Of a DNA stretch of 42,414 nt, positions 34,351 through 42,414 are shown in pieces (the first letter of the stretch is position 1; the number at the start of each line of letters is the position of its first letter). Origin of the DNA: Actinomadura sp. CNU-125 (lineage in GTDB: Bacteria; Actinomycetota; Actinomycetes; Streptosporangiales; Streptosporangiaceae); NCBI RefSeq assembly GCF_001942465.1, contig NZ_MKJY01000562.1, forward strand, positions 1 through 42,414, given 5' to 3'. The position numbers were made by a program, and so were the translations under genes. A model generated the notes under the pieces. That model was not told where the DNA came from. It did not search any database and was given only the letters and a program-made list of their open reading frames with translations.

Positions 34351-36054
34351 CTACTTGCCGAGCGCGACGTCGACGTCGCGGCGGAACCCGGCGTAGGCGC
34401 GCAGGTCCGCCTCGATCGGTTCGACGACCTTCTCTCGTGCGACCCGCTCGATGCCCTCGCGCATGTGGTCCTCCATCTTGTCGCCGTGCTTGGCGGACGA
34501 GAGGGCCACGAGGTTCCGGCAGGCCGACGTGGTGAGCCGGCCCATGCCGAGGGTGCACAGGACGAGGACGGCGACGTAGGGGATCAGGCCCGCGTCGCCG
34601 AGGGGGCCCGGGGCGGTGGCGTCCATGACGCCGTAGCCGATGAGGACGGCGATCCACACCGCGCTGAGGGCCGCGACCAGGGCGAGGAAGTACTGCCAGG
34701 TCTTGACCAGCCACCACCAGCGCGGCACCTGGTTGAACGTCGGGAGGGCCGCGCGGAGGGATTCGCCGAGGGCCTCGGGGATCTCGGCGGCGCGGGACCG
34801 GGCCGCCGTCCGGACGGAACGCGCCCAGTGCACGGGCAGTTCGGCGGCCACGCCCTCCGCGACGCCCTGGAGTGCGACGTCCACGTCGCCCTGCTGGGCT
34901 CCGACGGGACCGGTGAAGGCGCCGCGGAGTTCCTCGCGGAGCTCGGTGAGGCGCATCCGGCGGAGCGGGTCGGAGCGCAGCCGGGTGATGAGGGTGCTGA
35001 CCGGCCAGTCGATGAAGTCGGCGGCGCGCAGCTCGTAGGCGCTCTCCATGGCCTCGGCGACCGCGGGGGCGCCCGCGGCGTCGCCGAACGCCTGGACGAG
35101 CTCGGCGCGGCGGTCGTCGTCGATCGTGGTCGGCGGCTCGGCGGCCAGGCGGTGCTCGATGAAGCGTTCGGCGACCCGGTCGATGTCGGTGGACAGCCGC
35201 TCGGTGCGGGCACGGCGGGCCGCGACGGTGTCGACGAGGACCTCGCGGAAGCCCGTCACGCCGTCCTCGGCGACGGCGGACGACGTCACGATGCGGGGAT
35301 CGGCGAGGCCCTCGGCTTCGAGGAGGCGCCGCAGGTCGGCGACGCAGTCGTCGATCTCGGCGGGACCGAGCCGGTCGACCTGGTTGAGCACGATCAGGGT
35401 GACGCCGGTGTGCCGGGCGAACGGGACGATGTAGTTGCGGTGCAGGGACGCGTCGGCGTACTTCTGCGGGTCGACGACCCAGACGAGGAGGTCGGCGACG
35501 GTGACGAACCGGTCGACCTCGGCGCGGTGCATCGCCTGGATCGAGTCGTGGTCGGGGAGGTCGAGCAGGACGAGTCCCTGCAGGGAACCGTCGGAGCGCT
35601 CCTTCGCGCCCGCACGGGCGAAGCGGTGCTTCTTGTCGACGTCGAGCCAGTCGAGGAGCGGCCCGGCGCCGTCCAGGCCCCAGACGCAGGCGTGCGCCTT
35701 GGACGTCATCGGGCGGCGCATCCCCGGCGGGGACAGTTCGAGCCCGCAGATGGCGTTGAACAGGGACGACTTGCCGCTGCCGGTGCCGCCCGCGAGGGTC
35801 ACGACGGTGTGCTCGCCGGACAGCTTGAGCCGCTGCCCGGCACGGTCGAGCAGGGCCCCGGCGTCCTCGATGAGGGGCCGGTCGAGCCGTCCGGCACCGG
35901 CCTGGACGAGCCGGTCGAGGCCGTCGAGGCGTTCGGTGAGCGCGGCGCCCGCGGGTTCGGCGGGCGGCGCGACGGCGTCGGACGGGACGGGGATCGGGCC
36001 GGTGCTGGCCGGGGAGCCCGCCGGTGAGTTCGCGGGGACGGCCGATGTCGTCAT
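34351..36054 (-). CDS. Membrane-anchored dynamin/Era-like GTPase (second of pair)
   Basis: A 567-residue P-loop GTPase. G1 is LAGGTGSGKSSLFNAI (about 90-105), G3 is LLDLPDHDSI (D-x-P-D instead of DxxG) and G4 is VLNQVD (NQxD). The long helical middle contains LRSDPLRRMRLTELREELRG. Two membrane helices lie near the C-terminus (YFLALVAALSAVWIAVLIGYG and LIPYVAVLVLCTLGMG), followed by a helical tail. This layout resembles bacterial dynamin-like proteins such as the Streptomyces DynB type, but I cannot prove orthology. The ATG at 36054 overlaps the stop of the first GTPase as ATGA, so equal amounts of both are likely made. Confidence 0.8.
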   Translation of the reverse strand: MTTSAVPANSPAGSPASTGPIPVPSDAVAPPAEPAGAALTERLDGLDRLVQAGAGRLDRPLIEDAGALLDRAGQRLKLSGEHTVVTLAGGTGSGKSSLFNAICGLELSPPGMRRPMTSKAHACVWGLDGAGPLLDWLDVDKKHRFARAGAKERSDGSLQGLVLLDLPDHDSIQAMHRAEVDRFVTVADLLVWVVDPQKYADASLHRNYIVPFARHTGVTLIVLNQVDRLGPAEIDDCVADLRRLLEAEGLADPRIVTSSAVAEDGVTGFREVLVDTVAARRARTERLSTDIDRVAERFIEHRLAAEPPTTIDDDRRAELVQAFGDAAGAPAVAEAMESAYELRAADFIDWPVSTLITRLRSDPLRRMRLTELREELRGAFTGPVGAQQGDVDVALQGVAEGVAAELPVHWARSVRTAARSRAAEIPEALGESLRAALPTFNQVPRWWWLVKTWQYFLALVAALSAVWIAVLIGYGVMDATAPGPLGDAGLIPYVAVLVLCTLGMGRLTTSACRNLVALSSAKHGDKMEDHMREGIERVAREKVVEPIEADLRAYAGFRRDVDVALGK

Positions 36055-38085
36055 CGGGCAACCTCGAGGTTGTAGGTGGCCTGGTACAGCTGGACGGGGA
36101 CGGTCTCGTCGGGGATGCCGGCGGCGTCGAGGACCTGCCCGAACCGGATCGCCTCCTCGTCGAACAGCATCCCGATGCGGCTGCGCAGGTCGGCGCGGGC
36201 CTTGGCGCCCATCCCGCGGAGGGATTCGGCGCCGAACAGGGCCTTGAGCAGGCGTTGCGGGACGGCGCCGCCCTCCTCGGACGCGCCGTGGCCGAGCAGC
36301 CCGACGGTCAGGACGAGGGAGACCGCCTCGGTGTCGAACGAGACCAGTTTCGCGACCGAGCGCTTGGTCACCCCTTCGGTGCGGATCAGTTCCTGGACGT
36401 GGTCCTGCCAGGCGCTGACGGCGCGGGTGGCGCGGCGCGCGAGTTCCGGGGACACGGTGCCGATCTCGGCGGCGGGACCGGACACGACGGGGCCGCCCGC
36501 CGGGTGTTCGCGCCACGCGGCGAGGACCTGTTCGGCGCCCCGCTCGGCGGACGCGATGATCAGCGATTCGAGGCTGCTGCGCAGCGCGGCCTTGAGCGCG
36601 CGCACACGGGTGGGGCTGCGGCGCCGCCGGTTCGAGCCGCGTCCCTTGCGCGCGCGCTGAACGTGCAGGGAACGGAGCAGGTCGCCCGTCCCGGCGAAGT
36701 CCTGCCAGCGGGCGAGCACCTCACCGCGCAGGAGGGACCCGTTGCGGGTGGCCTCCTCCAGTTCGGCGTGGGCGTTGCCGTACCCGGTCTCGACGGCCCG
36801 GGCCAGTTCGGCGCGCTGCCCGGCCTGCGCCTCGACGTGCTCGCCGATCTCGGAGACGCGGTCGCGGATGCTGTCCAGGACGGCGGCGAGGGTGTCGCCG
36901 ACGACGATCTCGCGGCCCGAGATGTCGGCGGCGACGCCGGTCAGCCATTCGCGGACGTCGGCGACGGCCTCCTCCGGGAGGCGGCTCTCCTCGATGCGGG
37001 TCTCGGGGACGGTGAACCGCCGGGCGTCGCCGAGCCCGTGCTCGTCCAGCATCTCGCCGAAGTGCTCGACGACCTCGGCGGCGCCCGCGCCCGCGGACCC
37101 CTGCGGGACGCGCGACAGCACGACGCGACCGTGGCGCCGTTCTCCTTCGCGCGCTCGATCATCTGCCACACCATCGCGTCCGCGTACCGGGCGGCGGTGG
37201 TGACGCACAGCCACAGGTCGCGGCCGCCATCAGCTTGGTGGCGAACTCGTAGTGGTCCTCGAAGACGGAGTCGAAGTCGGGGCTGTCGAGCAGGGCGAGG
37301 CCGGGCGGCAGCGCGTCGCTGGCGATGACGACGAGCTGATCGCCGGCGATCGCGTCCGGCGCGGGCCCGCGGACCCGTCCCATGCCGGGCAGCAGCGCGC
37401 CCTCCAGGAACCAGTCCGCGTGGTCGGGGTGGCAGACCAGGATCGGGCTGCTGGTGGTGGGGCGGAGCACGCCGGTGGCGCTGACGCGGGACCCGACGAG
37501 CGTGTTGACCAGCGTCGACTTGCCCGCGCCGGTCGATCCGCCGAGGACCACCAGCAGCGGGGTGCCCGCCGCCTGGATGCGCGGGAGGACGTAGTCCTCG
37601 ATCTGGGCGCGCAGCTCGTCGCGCGCCTCCTTGCCGTCTCCGGCGCCGGGCAGGTCGAGGACGAACTCGAACGCGCCGAGCCGCTCGCGGAGCACGGTCA
37701 GGGCCTGGATCAGCTCGCCCTGCCGGACGGTCCCGGCCCCGTCCCGCGGATCACGCCGCGCCGCACGGGCGTCCTGCCCTTCGGAGGCGTTCTCCGGCTC
37801 GGCCGGATCGGTGCCCGCCGCCGCGTCCTCGGGCTCGTCCCCGCCCTTGCGCGCGTGTTTGCCCTTGGCCCGGGCCTTGCCCTTCTTCTCCCCTTCGTCC
37901 TTCTCGGTCGTGTCGCTCTCGGAGGCGGTTTCGGACGCGGCGTCCGGTTCGTCCCGGACGGCGGGCGCGGTGCGGCCCGCGGCCGCCGGCCGCCGCTCGG
38001 GCGCCTCGGGGTCCCGTTCGCGGGGTCCCTGACCGGTGCCCGCCTCCTCGTCGTGAACCGCGCTCTGCTCTGCGGGGGGTGTCAC
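36051..38085 (-). CDS. Dynamin/Era-like GTPase (first of pair), two frame breaks
   Basis: About 678 residues joined. The first 115 are disordered and charged, with a lysine-rich core (EGEKKGKARAKGKHARKGGD). The GTPase domain follows: VVLGGSTGAGKSTLVNTLVG (G1), GVLRPTTSSPILV (G2 threonines) and LLDSPDFDSVF (G3). Near 37,219 and 37,124 single bases are missing. Restoring them gives AADLWLCVTTAARYADAMVW and ATVAVVLSRVPQGS, then a helical C-terminus ending TYNLEVAR. I see no membrane helix. GTG at 38085 overlaps the cysG/cobA stop as GTGA, tying it to the B12 cluster. The bases lost fit CGGCG to CGCG. Confidence 0.78.
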
Positions 38086-39443
38086 GGATCCCGTCCCATG
38101 TCGGCTGGAATGTCGGCTCGTTCGTCGGCTCGGATCAGGTCGATCTCGCGTCCCACGGCCACCACGTCGCCCACCACGACGATCGCCGGGGGCCGGACGC
38201 CCGCGGCCGCCATCTCGTCCGCGACCGTGGCGAGGGTGGCCGCGACGGTCCGCTGGGCGGGCCGGGTGCCGTCCTGGATCACGGCGACCGGCGTGTCGGA
38301 CGATCGACCATAGCGCACGAGGGTCTCGGCGATGAGGGGCATCCGCTCGACCGCCATGAGCAGGACGAGCGTGCCGTGGGCGCGGCCGAGCGCCGCCCAG
38401 TCGACCGTGGAGTCGGGGTGGTCCGGCGCGACGTGCGCGGACACCACGTGGAACTCCTGCGCGACGCCCCGGTGGGTGACCGGGATGCCCGCGGCGGACG
38501 GCACGGCGACGGCGCTGGTGATGCCCGGGACGACCGTCACCGGGATGCCGTGCCGGGCGCAGTGCAGCGCCTCCTCGCCGCCGCGCCCGAACACGAACGG
38601 GTCGCCGCCCTTGAGCCGGACGACGAACCGGCCGCGTTTCGCCTGCTCGACGAGGTGGTCGTTGATGCGTTCCTGCGTGACGGTCCGCCCGTAGGGGATC
38701 TTCGCGGCGTCGATGACCTCGACGTCGTCGGACAGCTCGTCCAGCAGTTCGGCGGGGGCGAGCCGGTCGGTGACGACGACGTCGGCCATCGCGAGCAGCT
38801 GCCGTCCGCGGACGGTGATCAGCCCGGGGTCGCCGGGGCCGCCGCCGACGAGCGCCACGCCCGCCGGTTTGCGCCGCGACTCCCGCGATTCGAGGGCGCC
38901 GTCGCGCAGCCCGTCCACGACGGCGTCGCGGATTCCGGCGGCGCGCCGCGGGTCGCCGCCGAGCAGCACCCCGACGGTCGCGTCGCCGGCCCGGCCGCTC
39001 GCGGGCGTCCAGGCGGGGGACGCCTCGGCGTCGTCGGCCCGCACGGACCAGATCCGCGCGGCCTCGGCCTCGTCGACGACCGCGCCGTTGACCTTGTGGT
39101 CGTCGGTGACGGCCTGGACGAGCCAGGCGTCGGCGCAGTCGCCGTGGGCGTAGGGGCGGCGGTGCCAGACGACCCGGCCGTCGTCGATCAGCGCCTCCAG
39201 GGACGCGGTCACCTCGGGGGAGACCAGCACGACCTCGGCGCCGGCCGCCAGCAGCGCGGGCACGCGGCGCTGGGCGACCCGGCCGCCGCCGACGACGACG
39301 ACGCGTCGCCCGGCGAGTCGCAGGCCAAGCAGGTACGGGGGCACGTCGGGATATCTCTCGCTCGTACGGTCGGGGTACTTGCGGGCGCCGGTGACCGACA
39401 AGTTTCTTTCTTTCGACAACGTTACTCGGCTTGGCGAGTCCAT
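38082..39443 (-). CDS. cobA: Siroheme synthase / uroporphyrinogen-III C-methyltransferase (CysG/CobA fusion)
   Basis: Up to 453 residues. The N-terminal half is the precorrin-2 dehydrogenase fold (RRVVVVGGGRVAQRRVPALL, VVDEAEAARIW). The C-terminal half is SUMT: GVALVGGGPGDPGLITVRG, KIPYGRTVTQERINDHLV, VVRLKGGDPFVFGRGGEE and VVPGITSAVAVPSAAGIPVTHRG. SUMT adds two methyl groups to uroporphyrinogen III to give precorrin-2, the entry to corrinoids and siroheme. The start may be ATG at 39443 or GTG at 39344; the latter gives VPPYLLGLRLAGRRV, the usual family start. It continues into the GTPase pair by a GTGA overlap. Confidence 0.9.
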   Translation of the reverse strand: MDSPSRVTLSKERNLSVTGARKYPDRTSERYPDVPPYLLGLRLAGRRVVVVGGGRVAQRRVPALLAAGAEVVLVSPEVTASLEALIDDGRVVWHRRPYAHGDCADAWLVQAVTDDHKVNGAVVDEAEAARIWSVRADDAEASPAWTPASGRAGDATVGVLLGGDPRRAAGIRDAVVDGLRDGALESRESRRKPAGVALVGGGPGDPGLITVRGRQLLAMADVVVTDRLAPAELLDELSDDVEVIDAAKIPYGRTVTQERINDHLVEQAKRGRFVVRLKGGDPFVFGRGGEEALHCARHGIPVTVVPGITSAVAVPSAAGIPVTHRGVAQEFHVVSAHVAPDHPDSTVDWAALGRAHGTLVLLMAVERMPLIAETLVRYGRSSDTPVAVIQDGTRPAQRTVAATLATVADEMAAAGVRPPAIVVVGDVVAVGREIDLIRADERADIPADMGRDP

Positions 39444-39499
39444 GGAGAGGGGCTCCGGCGAGTCGATAGCCGAGCGTGACTCAGTCCGTGATCATGTCG

Positions 39500-41299
39500 T
39501 TACGGTGCCGCTTCCTTGCCGCTGACCCCGGCCGAGTCGAACGTGGCGACCTCGTGCAGGACCCGGACGGCGCCCTGGACCAGCGGCAACGCCAGCAGGG
39601 CGCCCGTTCCCTCGCCGAGCCGCAGCTCCAGGTCGACCAGCGGGCGCAGCCCGAGGTGCTCGATGGCGGCGGCGTGCCCGGCCTCGGCGGAGCGGTGCCC
39701 GGCGACGCAGGCGTGCAGGACGTCCGGGCACAGCGCGGCGGCGGCGAGCGCGGCCGCCCCGGCGATCACGCCGTCCAGCAGGACGGGGACGCGCAGGGCC
39801 GCGGCGCCGAGGACGAATCCGGCGAGCGCGGCGTGTTCGAGGCCGCCCACGGCGGCCAGGACGTCCAGCGGGTCCCGGTCGCGGCCGCCGTCGGCGAGGC
39901 CGTGCCGGACGAGCGCCGCGCGGACGATCTCGACCTTGCGGGCGTGCGTGGCGTCGTCCACGCCCGTCCCCCGGCCGGTGACGCGCTCGGGCGGCAGGCC
40001 GGTGAACGCGGCGATCAGCGCGGCGGACGCGGTGGTGTTGGCGATGCCCATGTCGCCGGTGATCAGGCAGCGGGCGCCCGCCGACACCAGTTCGCGGGCC
40101 ACCTCGATGCCGGTCTCGACGGCGCGCCGCACCTGCTCGCCGGTCATCGCGGGGCCCGCCGTCATGTCGGCGGTCCCGTTCGCGATCTTGCGGCGGAGCA
40201 GGCCGGGGGCGGCGTCGAGTTCGGCGGCGACGCCGACGTCCACGACGCTGACCTCGGCGCCGACCTGCCCGGCGAACGCGTTGACGACCGCGCCGCCCGC
40301 CAGGAAGTTCGCCACCATCTGCGCGGTGACCTCCTGCGGCCAGTGGGTCACGCCCCGCGCGTGGACGCCGTGGTCGGCGGCGAACACCGCGACGGCGGCC
40401 GGTGCGGGCAGCGGCGGCGGGCACGTCCCGGCGAGCCCGGCCAGCCGGACCGACACCTCCTCCAGCACGCCGAGGGACCCCGGCGGTTTGGTGAGGCGGG
40501 CCTGGTGCTCGCGGGCGTCGCGGAGCGCGGCCTCGTCCGGCGGCGCGATCGCGGCGACCGTCTGCTCGATCATGTCCACGGCGTCCTTCCCGGGCAGCGC
40601 GCGCCGCCCGTACTCCTCCTCGTGCACGGCCCACGCGAGGGGCCGTCGGCGCGCCCAGCCGGTGAGGTCGAGCACGGGTGCGGGCGGGAACCCGGTCACG
40701 TGCCCGACGCACAGGTAGGCGACGATCTCGACGTCGGCGGGCAGGCCCAGTTCGGCGGCCAGCTCGCGCTCGTCGAAGAAGCTGACCCAGCCGGCGGCGA
40801 GCCCTTCGGCGCGGGCGGCCAGCCACAGGTTCTCGACCGCGCACGCCACCGAGTACTGGGCGGTGCGCGGCTGGACGTGCCGGCCGAGCGGGTTCCGGCC
40901 GCCGCGCGTGGCGTCGCAGGTGACGACGATGTTCACCGGGGCTTCGCGGATGGCCTCCACCTTGAGGCCGTCGAAGCGGGCGGCGCGCGCGGGCGGCAGC
41001 GTGGCCGCGTACCCGTCGCGTTGGCGTTCGGCCAGGGCGCGGATGCGTTCGCGCTTGGCTGCGTCCCGGACGATGAGGAAGTCCCACGGCTGGGTCAGGC
41101 CGACGGACGGTGCGCGGTGCGCGGCCTCCAGAACGCGGGTGAGGACCTCGTCGTCGATGGGGTCGGGCAGGAAGCCGTCCCGGACATCGCGTCGTTCCGC
41201 GATGGCGCGGTAGACGGCTTGACGTTCGTCCCACGCGAACGCGTGCGCGGGGTCACCGGCCTCGTCGTCCCGTTCGGGGCGGTCAGATACCGAGCTCAC
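39500..41299 (-). CDS. BluB-CobT fusion: 5,6-dimethylbenzimidazole synthase / NaMN:DMB phosphoribosyltransferase
   Basis: 599 residues in two parts. Residues 1 to about 215 are BluB (nitroreductase fold): RRDVRDGFLPDPIDDEVLTR, EAAHRAPSVGLTQPWDFLIV, LKVEAIREAPVNIVVTCD; it cleaves reduced flavin to make the lower base DMB. From about 245 to the end is CobT: ARLTKPPGSLGVLEEVSVRL, VFAADHGVHARGVTHWPQEV, ITGDMGIANTTASAAL, with the catalytic Glu in LGEGTGALL. CobT joins DMB to nicotinate mononucleotide to give alpha-ribazole phosphate. The start is GTG at 41299, overlapping the cobC stop by 17 bases. The fusion makes two successive steps in one protein. Confidence 0.92.
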   Translation of the reverse strand: MSSVSDRPERDDEAGDPAHAFAWDERQAVYRAIAERRDVRDGFLPDPIDDEVLTRVLEAAHRAPSVGLTQPWDFLIVRDAAKRERIRALAERQRDGYAATLPPARAARFDGLKVEAIREAPVNIVVTCDATRGGRNPLGRHVQPRTAQYSVACAVENLWLAARAEGLAAGWVSFFDERELAAELGLPADVEIVAYLCVGHVTGFPPAPVLDLTGWARRRPLAWAVHEEEYGRRALPGKDAVDMIEQTVAAIAPPDEAALRDAREHQARLTKPPGSLGVLEEVSVRLAGLAGTCPPPLPAPAAVAVFAADHGVHARGVTHWPQEVTAQMVANFLAGGAVVNAFAGQVGAEVSVVDVGVAAELDAAPGLLRRKIANGTADMTAGPAMTGEQVRRAVETGIEVARELVSAGARCLITGDMGIANTTASAALIAAFTGLPPERVTGRGTGVDDATHARKVEIVRAALVRHGLADGGRDRDPLDVLAAVGGLEHAALAGFVLGAAALRVPVLLDGVIAGAAALAAAALCPDVLHACVAGHRSAEAGHAAAIEHLGLRPLVDLELRLGEGTGALLALPLVQGAVRVLHEVATFDSAGVSGKEAAP

Positions 41300-42316
41300 C
41301 CATGACCTCCAGGAGCGTGTCGTTGGACGAGCGGTCGCGCACGGCGATACGAAGCCAGTCGGGGCCGAGCCCGGGGAACGTGTCGCCGCGCCTGACCGCG
41401 TAACCCCGCTGCCGTAGCAGCGCCCTGATGCCGAGGGCGTCCGGGATGCGGACGCAAAGGAACGACGCGCGCGCGCCGGGAACGACGTACAGGCCACGTC
41501 CGGTCAGTTCGGCGGCCAGACGATCCCGTTCCGTCCCCAGCTCGACGGCCCATTTCTCGGCTTCCGCGACGGCCTCGGGCCCGGAGCATTCCTCGATCGC
41601 GACGAGCGCGGGCGTCGACACCGCCCACAGGGGCTGCGCCTCCGCCAGCCGCGCGACCAGGCCCGGCGCGGCCAGCACGTATCCGGCGCGGAGCCCGGCC
41701 AGGCCCCACGTCTTGGTCAGCGACCGGATCACGACGACCCCGGCGGGCAGCCGCGCGCCGAGCGTCTCCGGCTCCCCGGGCACGCAGTCCATGAACGCCT
41801 CGTCCACCACGACCGTCCGGCCGGGACGGGCGAGCGCCGCGACCGCCGCGGCCGGGTGCAGCACCGACGTCGGGTTCGTCGGGTTACCGATCACGACGAG
41901 GTCGGCGCCCGCGGGCACCGCCGCCGGGTCGAGGACGAAGTCCTCGCCGAGCACGACCCGCTCGACGTCGTGACCGGCCGCCCGCAGCGCGGCCTCCGGC
42001 TCGGTGAACTGCGGATGCACCACCACGCGCGCTCCGGCTCCAGCACCCGCGCGAGCAGCACGAACGCCTCCGCCGCGCCCGCCGTGAGCAGCACCTCCTC
42101 GGCCGACCGGCCGTGCCGCCGCGCCACCGCGCGCCGCGCCGCCCGCTGGTCGGGGTAGGCGGCCAGGTCGGCGACCGACGCCCGGATCCGGTCGGCAAGC
42201 CACGCGGGCGGCATGCCCGTCCGCACGTTCACGGCGAAATCGGCGAGGCCGTCCCCGACCTCCGCGTCCCCGTGGTGCCGCAGGTCGATCTCGCGGCCTC
42301 CCGTGCCCGAGGTCAT
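41283..42316 (-). CDS. cobC: CobC-like PLP-dependent aminotransferase (Rv2231c type), one frame break
   Basis: About 344 residues joined. PLP fold type I: ADFAVNVRTGMPPAWLADRI, then EEVLLTAGAAEAFVLLARVL and, after one missing base near 42,026, VVVHPQFTEPEAALRAAGHD. IGNPTNPTSVL, VVDEAFMDCVPGE and the Schiff-base lysine in RSLTKTWGLAGLRAGYV are intact. Members such as CobD/CobC decarboxylate threonine-phosphate for the aminopropanol linker of B12; in actinobacteria Rv2231c-like proteins are annotated CobC, with unproven activity. ATG at 42316 overlaps the upstream stop as ATGA. Confidence 0.86.
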
Positions 42317-42414
42317 CGGCCCTCCTCGTGGTACAGGAGGGCGTTGACGGCCGCCGCGGCGACCGCGGACCCGCCCTTCTCGGACACGTTGCTGAGCTGC
42401 GGCAGCCCGGCGGC
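42313..42414 (-). CDS. cobH: C-terminal end of probable precorrin-8X methylmutase (partial)
   Basis: 33 residues to the window edge: AAGLPQLSNVSEKGGSAVAA, then AAVNALLYHEEGR and the stop. The KGGSAVAAAAVNALL pattern matches the C-terminus of CobH/CbiC precorrin-8X methylmutases (for example R-K/R-G-G-S-x-x-A-A-A-x-V-N-A-L). The enzyme moves a methyl group from C-11 to C-12 in corrin synthesis. The stop overlaps the cobC start as ATGA. The assignment rests on a short segment plus its B12 neighbours. Confidence 0.65.
   Translation of the reverse strand, partial: AAGLPQLSNVSEKGGSAVAAAAVNALLYHEEGR

Noticed and set aside
34291..36027. Long plus-strand frame opposite the second GTPase
   Set aside because: Low-complexity Asp/Gly/Val product without motifs; the minus strand has intact G1, G3 and G4.
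39345..39499. Cobalamin riboswitch before cysG/cobA
   Set aside because: No B12-box (GCCACTG); only a CTCGGCT/AGCCGAG repeat with a long loop is seen.
39476..41305. Plus-strand frame of about 609 codons opposite bluB-cobT
   Set aside because: Composition typical of a GC-skew shadow; bluB and cobT motifs are complete on the minus strand.

Overview
This window reads as chromosomal DNA of a high-GC, mycothiol-using, B12-making actinomycete. Thermomonosporaceae/Actinomadura-like is my best guess. This rests on the very high G+C, GTG/TTG starts, an Rv2466c-type mycothiol-dependent nitroreductase, a large XRE regulator divergent from a small WWSWGE protein, a second SSB without an acidic tip, and a bluB-cobT fusion. 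No phage, IS element, CRISPR array, tRNA or rRNA was recognised.

Layout. 1-5,150 (minus strand): the 5' part of a membrane protein with a Q/P/Y/G-rich tail, a CooC/ParA-like ATPase, a cbiM-N-Q-O metal-uptake operon and an Rv2466c-like nitroreductase. A Nur-like (nickel) box lies upstream of cbiM and a Zur/Fur-like box upstream of the CooC-like gene, so this block looks like transition-metal homeostasis. 5,300-13,650: pepN, an unrecognised protein, malQ, an amidase and a membrane NERD protein. 13,900-20,900: ilvD, a DUF1330 protein, an FmdB zinc ribbon, a degenerate tandem repeat, an HNH endonuclease, prolyl oligopeptidase, a DUF488 protein and a GNAT enzyme. 20,900-27,350: a large XRE-type regulator divergent from a small conserved protein across a spacer with three GAGA/TCTC palindromes, then a truncated haemoglobin, a GH13 alpha-glucosidase and a secreted S37-like peptidase. 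27,350-33,850: a hotdog thioesterase, ettA with a good terminator, a VOC protein/TetR divergent pair, a membrane GGDEF protein, a second TetR divergent from an NTF2-like protein, and the stub of an alcohol dehydrogenase. 33,800-42,414 (minus strand): a cobalamin block (precorrin-8X methylmutase end, cobC, bluB-cobT fusion, cysG/cobA) continuing by stop/start overlaps into two dynamin/Era-like GTPases, then an SsbB-like SSB.

Six otherwise good genes are split by single-base frame breaks: the gene after pepN, malQ, the XRE regulator, the alpha-glucosidase, the first GTPase and cobC. Where the break can be placed it looks like loss of one G from CGGCG (plus strand). I read these as probable sequence errors and annotate the genes across them.

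The items most worth following up are the metal-box pair with the CooC-like ATPase, the multi-palindrome XRE switch with its small partner, and the GTPase pair coupled to B12 genes.
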